DNA from: JADFRG01 sp036986135
Lineage (GTDB): Bacteria; Chloroflexota; Anaerolineae; Anaerolineales; E44-bin32
Reading direction: 5' to 3'
DNA: 64,000 nucleotides
Assembly: GCA_036986135.1 (NCBI GenBank)
Contig: BTQZ01000005.1
Location: 1 to 64,000 of the forward strand
Shown here piece by piece: positions 45,211-53,301 of the stretch; the stretch's first letter is position 1; each line of letters opens with the position of its first letter. The notes under the pieces are model-generated. The model saw nothing but the letters and a program-made list of their open reading frames with translations, was not told the DNA's origin and searched no databases. A program made the translations under genes and the position numbers.

Positions 45211-45520
45211 TTTGAAAAGTGAACTCTCGTAAACTTCAAAAGCGAACTCTAAACTCGCCCAATGGCAATAAAACCGAATGCACCATTTGGTCATGCCACC
45301 AGAGGCGGATCCTCATGAGCTGCTTGGAGATGTCTGGCACGAGATGGACGTCGACCTGTTCAAAGGTGAAGCGTCGATGGAGCCGGGACATAGATTCCTA
45401 CTCCTCGGCGAAGGGAGAAATCTACACGCAGAAATAGTCCGATGGGGCGCCACCATCAGTTCACTTTTCAATTGGATACAGTTCACTTTTCAGGTATAAA
45501 CGGTTCACTTTTGAAAGTTA
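45211..45520. mobile_element. remnant of an IS21-like element: terminal multiple repeats without transposase
   Basis: Right side: three copies of GTTCACTTTT start at 45459, 45481 and 45503, spaced exactly 22 bases. Left side: the inverted form AAAAGTGAAC at 45215-45224 and AAAAGCGAAC at 45238-45247, spaced 23 bases. Outermost ends are imperfect inverted repeats (TTTGAAAAGTGAAC and GTTCACTTTTGAAA). Serial GTTCACTTTT-type terminal repeats are characteristic of IS21-family ends. The interior of about 210 bases encodes no transposase, so this is an internally deleted or MITE-like derivative. Sequence right of it is a truncated racemase gene. Confidence 0.65.
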
Positions 45521-45521
45521 G

Positions 45522-46211
45522 ACAACAGGGACTCTCATAACCCTTGACACTCCTTCTGGTCCTGTTCGTGCCCATGCGCAGATTAGGGATGGGCATGTGC
45601 TGGCAGTCTCCTTCGAGAACGTGCCGTCTTTTATCTATCGCTGGGATGTCACCCTTAAGGTGCCGGAGGTTGGTGACCTTGTGGTGGATGTGATCTTTGG
45701 AGGTCTCTTCTTCGTCTTCGTTAATGCCCGTCAATTGGAGATCGAGCTTATCCCAGACAATGCCGCGCGACTAGCTGATCTGGGCATGCGCATCTTGACG
45801 GCAGCCAATGAGCAAGTCCCAGTCCGTCACCCCGAGTTGCCACACATTGAGAAGATCATTGACTTGAGGTTTTATGTGGAGCTCGTCAGCGATGAGGTAG
45901 ATAGTCGGAACGTGGTGATCTTGGGCGACCATGTGCTCGACCGGTCTCCATGTGGCGCTGGCACGTGTGCTGAAGTTGCGCTGCGATTTGCAGGAGGTCA
46001 ACTGGGCCTGGGCGAACCATTTGTGACCGAAAGCATCATTGGGACACGTTTCACGGGTCAGGTGGTAGCCGGAACGCAGGTTGGCAGCGACTCAGAGCTT
46101 TTCCCCGCTTTAATCCCTAAGGTCACTGGGAGCGCGTATATCACGGGGTTTCACCAGTTTGTGCTGGATGGCGAGGATTCATTTCCGGAGGGATTCCGGC
46201 TTAAGGCTTGA
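45522..46211 (+). pseudogene. 5'-truncated proline racemase/hydroxyproline epimerase family gene
   Basis: From 45522 the frame reads TTGTLITLDTPSGPVRAHAQ, then VSFENVPSF, matching the interior of the PF05544 family, and continues to the second catalytic cysteine in LDRSPCGAGTCAE and on to TGA at 46211. The N-terminal third, with the first catalytic cysteine (normally in an MCGH motif), is missing. A TAG stop lies in frame at 45519, directly at the IS21-like end, so the element probably removed the 5' part. With one catalytic cysteine absent it should not racemise. Translation from the in-frame codon at 45597 would give a 204-residue stub. Confidence 0.8.
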
Positions 46212-46237
46212 CATAGCGTTTCGAAAATCAAAATACT
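46208..46237 (+). promoter_or_regulatory. promoter before the corrinoid protein gene
   Basis: TTGACA at 46208-46213 and AATACT at 46232-46237 are separated by 18 bases. The -35 overlaps the stop of the truncated racemase. GGAGG at 46241-46245 serves ATG 46255 with nine-base spacing. Confidence 0.6.
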
Positions 46238-46254
46238 ATCGGAGGTTTCAGGCA

Positions 46255-46890
46255 ATGGCAGACGTACTGCAGAAAATCGCAACGAACCTGTACCACGGCG
46301 AGACTGAAGAAGTCGTCGAGTTGGTCCAACAGGCGCTGGACGCGGGAATCGCACCGGGCGAGGTTTTGAATGGCGCGCTGCTCGCCGGCATGGACGAGGT
46401 CGGCCGAGATTTTAAGGCGGGCGATCTCTTTGTGCCCGAGGTGCTTATCGCGGCACGCGCCATGCAGGCCGGCATGGGTGTGTTGCGACCGCTGCTGGCT
46501 GACAGTGATATCGCCAGTTCGGGCAAGTACGTTGTGGGAACAGTGAAAGGTGACCTGCACGACATTGGTAAGAATCTGGTCAAGATGATGCTGGAAGGGG
46601 GTGGCTTTGAGACCATCGATCTGGGGACTGACGTAGAGCCAAGCGCTTTTGTTGACGCCGTCCGCGAGCACAAGCCCGATCTGGTCGGGATGAGCGCCAT
46701 GCTGACCACCACCATGACCCAGATGAAGACGACGATTGAGGCCCTGGAAGAGGCTGGGCTGCGGGACTCGGTCAAGATCATGATCGGCGGCGCGCCGGTG
46801 ACGGCCGCTTTTGCCGAGCAGATCGGCGCCGATGCGTACTCCCCAGACGCAGGCAGTGCGGTGGATATGGCGCGGGAGTTGAAGGGCTAG
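46255..46890 (+). CDS. corrinoid (cobalamin-binding) methyltransferase protein, MtbC/MtmC type
   Basis: A 211-residue corrinoid protein that shuttles a methyl group on cobalamin between a substrate-specific methyltransferase and a second enzyme. Residues 1-85 are the four-helix B12-binding cap (FVPEVLIAARAMQAGM). From 90 on is the Rossmann-type B12 domain with the lower-ligand histidine H102 in the DLHDIGKN motif, and GMSAMLTTTMTQMKTTIEAL and IMIGGAPVT. Its own promoter lies at 46208-46237. The partner methyltransferase expected next to it exists only as an MttB-like fragment at 46982-47120, so the protein may be orphaned or serve a partner encoded elsewhere. Confidence 0.9.
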   Translation: MADVLQKIATNLYHGETEEVVELVQQALDAGIAPGEVLNGALLAGMDEVGRDFKAGDLFVPEVLIAARAMQAGMGVLRPLLADSDIASSGKYVVGTVKGDLHDIGKNLVKMMLEGGGFETIDLGTDVEPSAFVDAVREHKPDLVGMSAMLTTTMTQMKTTIEALEEAGLRDSVKIMIGGAPVTAAFAEQIGADAYSPDAGSAVDMARELKG

Positions 46891-46981
46891 CCACGCCTCA
46901 CTGAGGGGGGACAATCCAATGAAAAGGACATAGCCTCAGCCCCCCTCCGGGGGTCTGCCAGGGGGGCAGCACGCCCGGGAA

Positions 46982-47120
46982 CGGGCAAGGGGCATCGCCT
47001 GCGAGATTCTGGCGGAGCACCGCCCGGATCTCCTCGATTCGGCGACGACGATTCTCCAGACGACGGGATTGAACGTCCACCACCCGGAGATGCGCCAAAA
47101 GCTGGCAGAGGCGGGAGCGA
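46982..47120 (+). pseudogene. MttB-like (trimethylamine methyltransferase family) fragment
   Basis: A plus-strand frame reads ACEILAEHRPDLLDSATTIL, then QTTGLNVHHPEMRQKLAEAG and AT, resembling the helix-rich beginning of MttB-family proteins (…iLe.tGv.vhspear.llaeaGa). Beyond about 47120 the frame loses similarity and the large TIM-barrel part is absent. Its position 90 bases after a corrinoid protein of the matching type supports the identification. Flanking sequence contains runs of G and C that suggest rearrangement. The rest of the 46891-47192 gap holds nothing recognisable. Homology is judged by eye. Confidence 0.55.
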
Positions 47121-47192
47121 CCCAGACATCGCGAGGGGGGGCGTTAAACACCGGATCCAATGGCAACCGGTCTGCAACGAAGGAGGCGCGAT

Positions 47193-47840
47193 CTAGGCTG
47201 GATCTAAATGAAACGCCTTCTCACCCGCTTCTACCTCGAATGGAAGGCGGTTTCGCTCCGGCGGCAATGGGCAAACCCAACGCTCGTCGTACACACAAGA
47301 GGGGTTGTAGGCAAAGTTGAAATCGAGAATCAGTTGCTCTCCCTGCATTCCGAGATCGGCACCTTTGATTCCGTCGAGCAGATAACGCCCTCCCCCGTAG
47401 GTCGCACCACCGTTGGTCCCGTCGGCAAATGGCAGGAACAGTCCTCCCCCATAGCCTTCCACCCAATATAGGCTCAGCCTGGCATCGGCTCGGATCCGGA
47501 CCCGACCCATCTCCGTGATCCTGAAATCGCCCTCCTCGCCCAGATCGATCTCAATGGGTGATTGGGAGCTTGGCGGCTCAAGCGGTACGGTCAGCCGCCA
47601 TTGGAAATCATAGGGGAAGTACTCTAGTTTTTTGAAACGCCCGCGTTGCGGTTCGCTCAGCGGGCTTCGATGGTGCGTTTTAAGCAGGACATCGCGCTCC
47701 CTCCTAAAGGCACGCCAGCCCTGTTCCGGCTCCAATTGGCGAATCTTCGAGTACATCTCGGCCACCTGTCTTCGCCAATCCGCTAGCCGGACTCGATCGT
47801 TCGGCTTTAAGGTCAGGCTAGGCCTGCTCCAGCGCGGCAT
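47193..47840 (-). CDS. DUF1684 family protein
   Basis: A 215-residue protein with the DUF1684 signature in its second half: FLPFADGTNGGATYGGGRYL, then ILDFNFAYNPSCVYDERWVC, PLPPERNRLPFEVEAGEK. The first half contains DWRRQVAEMYSKIRQLEP and the LEYFPYDFQWRLTVPLE strand region. No signal peptide is evident. The function of DUF1684 is unknown. ATG 47840 overlaps the end of the upstream ppdK gene by 23 bases, so the pair may be coupled; an ATG 21 bases further up is also possible. Confidence 0.85.
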   Translation of the reverse strand: MPRWSRPSLTLKPNDRVRLADWRRQVAEMYSKIRQLEPEQGWRAFRRERDVLLKTHHRSPLSEPQRGRFKKLEYFPYDFQWRLTVPLEPPSSQSPIEIDLGEEGDFRITEMGRVRIRADARLSLYWVEGYGGGLFLPFADGTNGGATYGGGRYLLDGIKGADLGMQGEQLILDFNFAYNPSCVYDERWVCPLPPERNRLPFEVEAGEKAFHLDPA

Positions 47841-50517
47841 GCGCGGCAGCCAATCTCGCAACCGGCACGCGAAACGGCGAACAGCTTACATAATCCAACC
47901 CGTACTGGTGGCAAAGGCGGATCGAATCGGGATCGCCTCCGTGCTCGCCGCAGATCCCGACCTCCAGATCGGAACGCGTTTCGCGACCTTCGTTCGTAGC
48001 GATCTGCATCAAGCGGCCAACTCCATCCGGATCGATGGACTGGAACGGATTGGCCGGCAAGATCTCCTTCTCCATGTACTCGACAAGAAAGCTCGCCTCC
48101 GCGTCATCTCGGCTGATGCCGTAGGTGGTCTGCGTTAGATCGTTTGTCCCGAACGAGAAGAACTCCGCGATTTCAGCCACTTCGCGAGCGGTGAGCGCCG
48201 CACGAGGGATCTCGATCATGGTTCCGAATTTGAAGTCGACGTCGACTTCCTGCTCCTTCATCACTTCTTCGGCCACTCGCTCTAGAGTCGCCTGCTGCGT
48301 CTTGAGCTCGTTGACGTGGCTAATCAGCGGGATCATGATTTCCGGATGCACGTCCACGCCTTCTTTGCTCACCTCAACTGCGGCTTCCATGATCGCACGC
48401 ACCTGCATTTCGGTGACCGCGGGCATGTGGATGCCCAGCCTCACCCCACGCAGCCCCAGCATCGGATTGGCCTCCCGCATGCCCTCCACCGCGCTGAGCA
48501 GATGCTCCTGCTCCTTGAGCCGATCCGGATCCTTTCCCGAGTCTCGCAGTCGAGTGACCTCAACCAGCAGCTCATCGTGACTGGGCAGGAATTCGTGCAG
48601 CGGCGGATCGATCAAGCGGATGATCACCGGGAGGCCGTCCATGGCACGGAACAACCCTGCAAAATCCTCGCGCTGGTACGGCAGGAGCTTGTCGAGCGCC
48701 TCTGCTCGTTCCTCCTCAGTATCTGCCAGGATCATGTTCTGCACGATCGGCAGCCGCTCGGCCTGAAAGAACATGTGCTCCGTGCGGCACAGACCGATGC
48801 CTTCCGCACCGTATCCCCGCGCGCGCTTTGCATCGTCCGGGTAGTCCGCATTCGCCCAAACCCCCAGGCGACGGATATCGTCGGCCCAGGACAGAATCTT
48901 AATGAGATACGGATCGTTGAAGTCCGGCACCATGGTGTCGAGCTGTCCGAGATACACCTCCCCGCGCGTACCGTCGATGGATATCCAGTCGCCTTCCTTA
49001 ATCTCTCGCCCGTCGACCGAGATGACGCGCCTATCCAGATCGATCCTCATCTTACTGACACCCACGACGGCTGGCTTGCCGAATTGGCGAGCGACGAGCG
49101 CGGCGTGGCTGGTGCGGCCCCCACGGCTGGTCAAGATTCCCTTTGCGGCCAGCATGCCGTGGACGTCGTCGGGTTTGGTCTCCGGGCGCACCATGATGAC
49201 CTGTCGACCTTCCTTCTTCGCCCAGGCTTCGGCCTTGTCGGCGTCCAGGGCCACCTGGCCCACCGCCGCTCCGGGCGAGACGTTTAATCCACTGGCCAAC
49301 ATGCGGCCTTCCCTGGTGGCCGCCTTCATGATCTCGATATCGAACTGCGGATGCAAAAAGAAATCGACTTGATCGGGCGAGATCCGCGATACGGCCTCCT
49401 CGCGAGTGATCAAACCTTCGTCCGCCAGGTCCGCTGCGATGCGGACCGCGGCTTGCGCTGTACGCTTACTATCACGCGTCTGGAGCATCCACAGCTTGCT
49501 GTGCTCGATCGTAAATTCCACATCTTGCACCTCGCGATAGTGTTTTTCCAGGCGTTCGCTGATCGATTCCAGCTCCGCATAGGCCTCCGGCATGTCCGCC
49601 TTGAGTTCCTCGATGCGCTTCGTAATGCGGATGCCCGCCACCACGTCTTCGCCTTGCGCGTTCAACAGATAGTCGCCCTCGATCACGTCCTCGCCGGTCG
49701 AGATATCACGGGTCGTGCTCACGCCGGTTCCGGAGTCCATGCCCATGTTGCCAAACACCATGGTCTGGATGCTCACTCCGGTGCATAGATCGTGCGCGAT
49801 CCCCGCCGCGTTCCGATAATCCACCGCGCGCTTTCCGTTCCACGACTTGAACACCGCCTCGATGGCCAGACGCAGCTGATCTATCGGCTCGGTTGGGAAT
49901 TCCGAACCCGTTTCCTTCTCGACGATCTCTTTGAAGCGCTCGGTGATGGCTTTCCAGTCCTCCGCCGCCAGCTCGGTATCGCTCTCGACGCCCTTTTTCT
50001 CCTGGTACTCCGCTATGATCTCCTCGAACGGTTCGGCCGGCACGCCCATCACGACCGAGCCAAACATCTGCACCAGTCGCCGATAGGCGTCGTAGGCAAA
50101 TCGCTCGTCGCCCGTTTGCTGCATCAACCCTTGAACCGTATCTTCATTGAGGCCGATGTTGAGTACGGTGTCCATCATTCCAGGCATGGAAAACTTGGCG
50201 CCCGAACGGCAGGAAACGAGCAGCGGATCCGTCGGATCGCCAAATTTCCTCCCGGCGTCCTTTTCGGTAGCTGCCATCGCTTCGAGCACCTGATCCCACA
50301 TCTCTTCAGGGAACGATTCGTCCTGCGCGAGATACGCGTTGCAGGCCTCGGTCGTAATGACAAAACCCGGTGGAACCGGGATTTCCAATCGAGTCATGTC
50401 GGCAAGATTGGCGCCTTTGCCTCCCAGGAGGCCCCGCACGCCTTCCCAATCTCCGGCCGCCTGCTCGGCGTCCTCAACTTCCTCAAACCGGTAAACCCAC
50501 TTGTCTGCCATGTTCAT
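47818..50517 (-). CDS. ppdK: pyruvate, phosphate dikinase
   Basis: A 899-residue PpdK interconverting pyruvate, ATP and phosphate with PEP, AMP and pyrophosphate. The ATP-grasp domain starts GGKGANLADMTRLEIPVPPGF. The phosphohistidine domain has GILTSRGGRTSHAALVARQFGKPAVVG with the catalytic histidine. The C-terminal PEP/pyruvate barrel has EGIGLCRTEHMFF, GLRGVRLGIHMPAVTEMQ, and FSFGTNDLTQTTYGISRDDAE, ending with CGEHGGDP and the YVSCSPFRVPVARLAAAHA block. Length matches the family. The start ATG 50517 follows AGGA; ATG 50511 is also possible. It may supply PEP for gluconeogenesis or run glycolytically. A regulatory PPDK kinase/phosphatase is not seen here. Confidence 0.97.
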   Translation of the reverse strand: MNMADKWVYRFEEVEDAEQAAGDWEGVRGLLGGKGANLADMTRLEIPVPPGFVITTEACNAYLAQDESFPEEMWDQVLEAMAATEKDAGRKFGDPTDPLLVSCRSGAKFSMPGMMDTVLNIGLNEDTVQGLMQQTGDERFAYDAYRRLVQMFGSVVMGVPAEPFEEIIAEYQEKKGVESDTELAAEDWKAITERFKEIVEKETGSEFPTEPIDQLRLAIEAVFKSWNGKRAVDYRNAAGIAHDLCTGVSIQTMVFGNMGMDSGTGVSTTRDISTGEDVIEGDYLLNAQGEDVVAGIRITKRIEELKADMPEAYAELESISERLEKHYREVQDVEFTIEHSKLWMLQTRDSKRTAQAAVRIAADLADEGLITREEAVSRISPDQVDFFLHPQFDIEIMKAATREGRMLASGLNVSPGAAVGQVALDADKAEAWAKKEGRQVIMVRPETKPDDVHGMLAAKGILTSRGGRTSHAALVARQFGKPAVVGVSKMRIDLDRRVISVDGREIKEGDWISIDGTRGEVYLGQLDTMVPDFNDPYLIKILSWADDIRRLGVWANADYPDDAKRARGYGAEGIGLCRTEHMFFQAERLPIVQNMILADTEEERAEALDKLLPYQREDFAGLFRAMDGLPVIIRLIDPPLHEFLPSHDELLVEVTRLRDSGKDPDRLKEQEHLLSAVEGMREANPMLGLRGVRLGIHMPAVTEMQVRAIMEAAVEVSKEGVDVHPEIMIPLISHVNELKTQQATLERVAEEVMKEQEVDVDFKFGTMIEIPRAALTAREVAEIAEFFSFGTNDLTQTTYGISRDDAEASFLVEYMEKEILPANPFQSIDPDGVGRLMQIATNEGRETRSDLEVGICGEHGGDPDSIRLCHQYGLDYVSCSPFRVPVARLAAAHAALEQA

Positions 50518-50702
50518 TTCATCCTATCGAATAGCGTGCCAGGGGTGTGTCTCAACCGCACAATGTTACAACGAAAGCTTCAGTGCTTGAACTGATGAAT
50601 GTCTGGATCCGGCCAAGCTCTGACGGGGATGCCGATCTGAATATCGTTTCATCCGACTCGGCAGGCGGTAGACCGAGCCGATTCTCGCTTCGCCTGATCC
50701 AG

Positions 50703-51053
50703 CTAGGCATCAACCGGAAGGCCGACCTGGATCTCGTTTCCCTCGATCCGGACCGGGTAGGCGGGAATATCTACGACTGCGGGGAGCGTCAGAACCTGGC
50801 CGCTGCGAATGTCGAATTTCGCTCCGTGTCGCGGGCAGGCGATCTCGTAGTCGACAAGCTCGCCCTCTGCCACCGGGCCGTCGTCGTGCGAACAGACATC
50901 CGCGATTGCGTAGTAGTGATCTGCGATGTTGAACACCGCTATCGTCTCGCCGTCGATGTCGAGCATCAAACGCTCGCCGTTGCCAAGCTCATTAACTTCA
51001 GCAACGGTCACATACTCAAGATGCTCGGCGTCGACTTCTACGTAGTTGTACAT
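50703..51053 (-). CDS. Rieske-type [2Fe-2S] ferredoxin in the suf operon
   Basis: A 116-residue soluble Rieske ferredoxin. Cluster ligands are C54 and H56 in CSHDDGPV and C73 and H76 in CPRHGAKFD, with 16 residues between C-x-H and C-x2-H. The GQVLTLPAVVDIPAYPVRIEG end is typical of non-heme oxygenase ferredoxin subunits. It is the last gene of the minus-strand suf operon. Its separation from sufU includes a 26-bp tandem repeat array. Rieske proteins also occur in suf operons of actinobacteria, where the role is not settled. The start is ATG 51053; ATG 51068 inside the array edge is an alternative. Confidence 0.9.
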   Translation of the reverse strand: MYNYVEVDAEHLEYVTVAEVNELGNGERLMLDIDGETIAVFNIADHYYAIADVCSHDDGPVAEGELVDYEIACPRHGAKFDIRSGQVLTLPAVVDIPAYPVRIEGNEIQVGLPVDA

Positions 51054-51066
51054 ATCGCTGTACCCC

Positions 51067-51210
51067 ATGCTGGGGCGCCATGCTGGGGCCTAATGCTAGG
51101 GCGCCATGCTGGCGCCTAATGCTAGGGCGCCATGCTGGCGCCTAATGCTAGGGCGCCATGCTGGCGCCTAATGCTAGGGCGCCATGCTGGCGCCTAATGC
51201 TAGGGCGCCA
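51067..51210. repeat. 26-bp tandem repeat array, about 5.5 units
   Basis: Four identical 26-base units at 51093-51118, 51119-51144, 51145-51170 and 51171-51196 are flanked by a degenerate unit at 51067-51092 and a partial one at 51197-51210. Each unit begins ATGCTAGGGCGCC and contains GGCGCC twice, so arms such as GGCGCCATGC and TGGCGCC can fold. The array is not CRISPR, because there are no spacers. It lies between sufU and the Rieske gene and would be transcribed within the suf mRNA. Confidence 0.95.
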
Positions 51211-51265
51211 GCAAAAACCGCCGGCGATCACCGACGGCAAAGGATTGAGCGGCGAGCACCGAAGA

Positions 51266-51664
51266 CTAGAGCGCGGCCAACTCTTCCTCGAGCTCATCCA
51301 GCCCGTATACCCCTGCCTTGAGCACCTTGAGCGACAGCAGCGCACACTTCAGGCGCACCGGTCCCAAATCTATGCCAAGCATCTCGATCAATTCATCCTT
51401 GGTGAAGGACTTTACCTCATCCATGGACATGCCCACGACCTTCTCTGTCAACAGATCGGCCGAGGCCTGCGATATGGCGCAGCCCTCCCCCGAAAAGGCG
51501 GCCTCCGTGACTCGTCCCTCGCCGTCGACTCGGAGATCCATGCGAATGCGATCTCCACACAGCGGGTTGTCGTCTTCATAGCTGTAGTCATGAGGATCGA
51601 GGTTGCCTCGCATCTGCGGATTCTTGTATCGATCGATGATTTGTTCACGGTATAGATCGTCCAC
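51266..51664 (-). CDS. sufU: SufU iron-sulfur scaffold/sulfur-transfer protein
   Basis: A 132-residue NifU/IscU-fold protein that accepts sulfur from SufS. Conserved ligands are C36 and D38 in PLCGD, C62 in GEGCAIS, and C107 in RLKCALL. The N-terminus LYREQIIDRYKNPQMRGNL is typical for SufU. In Gram-positive bacteria SufU is a zinc-dependent sulfurtransferase partner of SufS. The gene starts at GTG 51664, three bases after the sufS stop, and leads to the repeat array and Rieske gene. Confidence 0.93.
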   Translation of the reverse strand: MDDLYREQIIDRYKNPQMRGNLDPHDYSYEDDNPLCGDRIRMDLRVDGEGRVTEAAFSGEGCAISQASADLLTEKVVGMSMDEVKSFTKDELIEMLGIDLGPVRLKCALLSLKVLKAGVYGLDELEEELAAL

Positions 51665-51667
51665 GGG

Positions 51668-52915
51668 TTATGCAAAGACCTCCCGAACTGCGTACAGCCC
51701 TTCGATCAGGCTATCAATATCTTCCGGCGTGTTGTAAAGATAAAAGGAGGCGCGCGTGGTAGCTGGCAATCCGAGTTTTTCGTGAAGGGGCATCGCACAG
51801 TGATGTCCCGCGCGAACTGCGACCCCTCGTCGATCCAGGATTTGGGCCACGTCGTGTGGGTGCGCATCGGCGAAAGTGAATGCCGCAACGCCACCCTTGT
51901 GTTCTGCCGCAGGACCAAGAACGCGTACCCCCGGAACTTCTTCCAGTTGCTCCAAGGCTCGCTTGATGATCTCCTGCTCGTGCTGCCGGATGGCCCGCAT
52001 GCCCAGCTTGGAGAGGTAATCGACGGCGGCACCGAAGCCAACCGCCTGCGCGATCGGCGGAGTTCCGGCTTCGAACTTGCTCGGCAGCTCCGTCACGGAA
52101 AACGCGTCGAACTGCACGCGCTTGATCATCTCGCCGCCTCCCATGAACGGCGGCATCTCTTCCAGCAGCTCCCGCCGGCCGTAAAGTGCCCCGATTCCTG
52201 AGGGGCCGCACATCTTGTGGGCCGAGAAGGCCAGAAAATCGATATCAAGCTCGGCGACGTTCACGACCATGTGCGGCACCGATTGCGCGCCGTCGACCAG
52301 CACCACCGCGCCGGCTGCATGGGCCATCTCGGCCATTTCGGCTACCGGATTGATCGTCCCCAGCACATTCGACATCTGCGTGAAGCCCACCAGCTTTGGC
52401 TGCCGCTCGAGCAGATCGCCATATGAGTCGAGATCGATGCGGTGATCGTCTGTAATCGGCGCGTATTCGATCTTGAAGCCGAGTTCAGAGGCTAGCATTT
52501 GCCAGGGAACGATATTAGAGTGGTGCTCCATTTCAGTGAGCAACACCAGGTCTCCCTCGCCGAGGTTGGCGCGGCCCCAGCTATTGGAAACTAAATTAAT
52601 GGCCTCGGTCGCGTTCCGCGTGAAGATGATCTGGCGCGACGACTCTGCGCCGACGAACTCCCCCACCCGCTCGCGAGCCGATTCAAAGGCCGCAGTCGCC
52701 TCTTCGGCCAGCGTGTAGATTCCGCGGTGAACGTTGGCGTACTCCGTTTCGTAGAACCGAGACATCGCACGGATCACCTGCTCCGGCTTCTGGGAACTGG
52801 CAGCTGAATCCAGGTAGACCAGTGGAACCCCCTCGTGAATCTCACGCTTCAAGATGGGGAAGTCTTTCCGAATCGCTCCGACGTCCAGTGTGTCTAGCGT
52901 TTGAGGGACTGCCAA
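51668..52915 (-). CDS. sufS: SufS cysteine desulfurase
   Basis: A 415-residue PLP enzyme releasing sulfur from cysteine as a persulfide for iron-sulfur assembly. It starts IRKDFPILKREIHEGVPLVYLDSAASSQKP. The PLP lysine lies in FLAFSAHKMCGPSGIGALYG, and the active-site cysteine in RAGHHCAMPLHEKL, with the short loop of the group II (SufS/CsdA) type. TTG 52915 is used as start; no ATG lies nearby in frame. The genes around it (hypothetical-sufS-sufU) are closely packed, so they form one transcript with sufCBD. Confidence 0.95.
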   Translation of the reverse strand: MAVPQTLDTLDVGAIRKDFPILKREIHEGVPLVYLDSAASSQKPEQVIRAMSRFYETEYANVHRGIYTLAEEATAAFESARERVGEFVGAESSRQIIFTRNATEAINLVSNSWGRANLGEGDLVLLTEMEHHSNIVPWQMLASELGFKIEYAPITDDHRIDLDSYGDLLERQPKLVGFTQMSNVLGTINPVAEMAEMAHAAGAVVLVDGAQSVPHMVVNVAELDIDFLAFSAHKMCGPSGIGALYGRRELLEEMPPFMGGGEMIKRVQFDAFSVTELPSKFEAGTPPIAQAVGFGAAVDYLSKLGMRAIRQHEQEIIKRALEQLEEVPGVRVLGPAAEHKGGVAAFTFADAHPHDVAQILDRRGVAVRAGHHCAMPLHEKLGLPATTRASFYLYNTPEDIDSLIEGLYAVREVFA

Positions 52916-52965
52916 TACAGGGAAGCCTCCAGGATCTCTTGGTCGAGATCCTAATTGTAGGACCG

Positions 52966-53265
52966 TTACTTGCTCTTCTTGCTTTTGGTGCTCTTTGCGA
53001 CGCGACGCTTCTTGGAGTTCCGAATCTTATCGCTGTCTTGTCGCGTCCACAACACGCGATCGGGCACCATCCATCCGTCCGTCAGGTATACGTCCTGATT
53101 GAACTGCACAGCCACCATCTTGTAATCCGCCTGTACGACCACTCCTTGCAACCAATCGTTTACGCGCTGCTCACCACGCATGTGATCGCACAGAATATCG
53201 ACCAAATCCCCAACGTCGTATCTGCGAGGTTCTACTGTAGTGGCCGCCGCTTTCTCCGATGCCAT
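52966..53265 (-). CDS. small hypothetical protein between sufD and sufS
   Basis: A 99-residue protein I do not recognise. The first 70 residues form a beta-rich domain (DVGDLVDILCDHMRGEQRVN, then DWLQGVVVQADYKMVAVQFN) with a DLVDI start reminiscent of small nucleic-acid or cluster-handling modules, but no motif is decisive. The last 20 residues are Lys/Arg-rich (KKRRVAKSTKSKKSK). It contains one cysteine. It has a clear ATG and sits in line within the suf operon, 36 bases after sufD and 50 before sufS, so cotranscription is very likely. Function unknown. Confidence 0.7.
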   Translation of the reverse strand: MASEKAAATTVEPRRYDVGDLVDILCDHMRGEQRVNDWLQGVVVQADYKMVAVQFNQDVYLTDGWMVPDRVLWTRQDSDKIRNSKKRRVAKSTKSKKSK

Positions 53266-53301
53266 AAAATCATTATCCCTTACGATTCGTGTCCTCCCTA
53301 A

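Noticed and set aside
45278..45499. 73-codon ORF inside the IS21-like remnant as a passenger gene
   Set aside because: No domain, no start signal, and it runs into the terminal repeats; too weak to call.
48316..49287. 323-codon plus-strand ORF opposite ppdK
   Set aside because: Antisense shadow of a highly conserved gene, with no domain and no promoter.
51067..51210. Possible CRISPR array
   Set aside because: Units are contiguous with no spacers and there are no cas genes; it is a simple tandem repeat.
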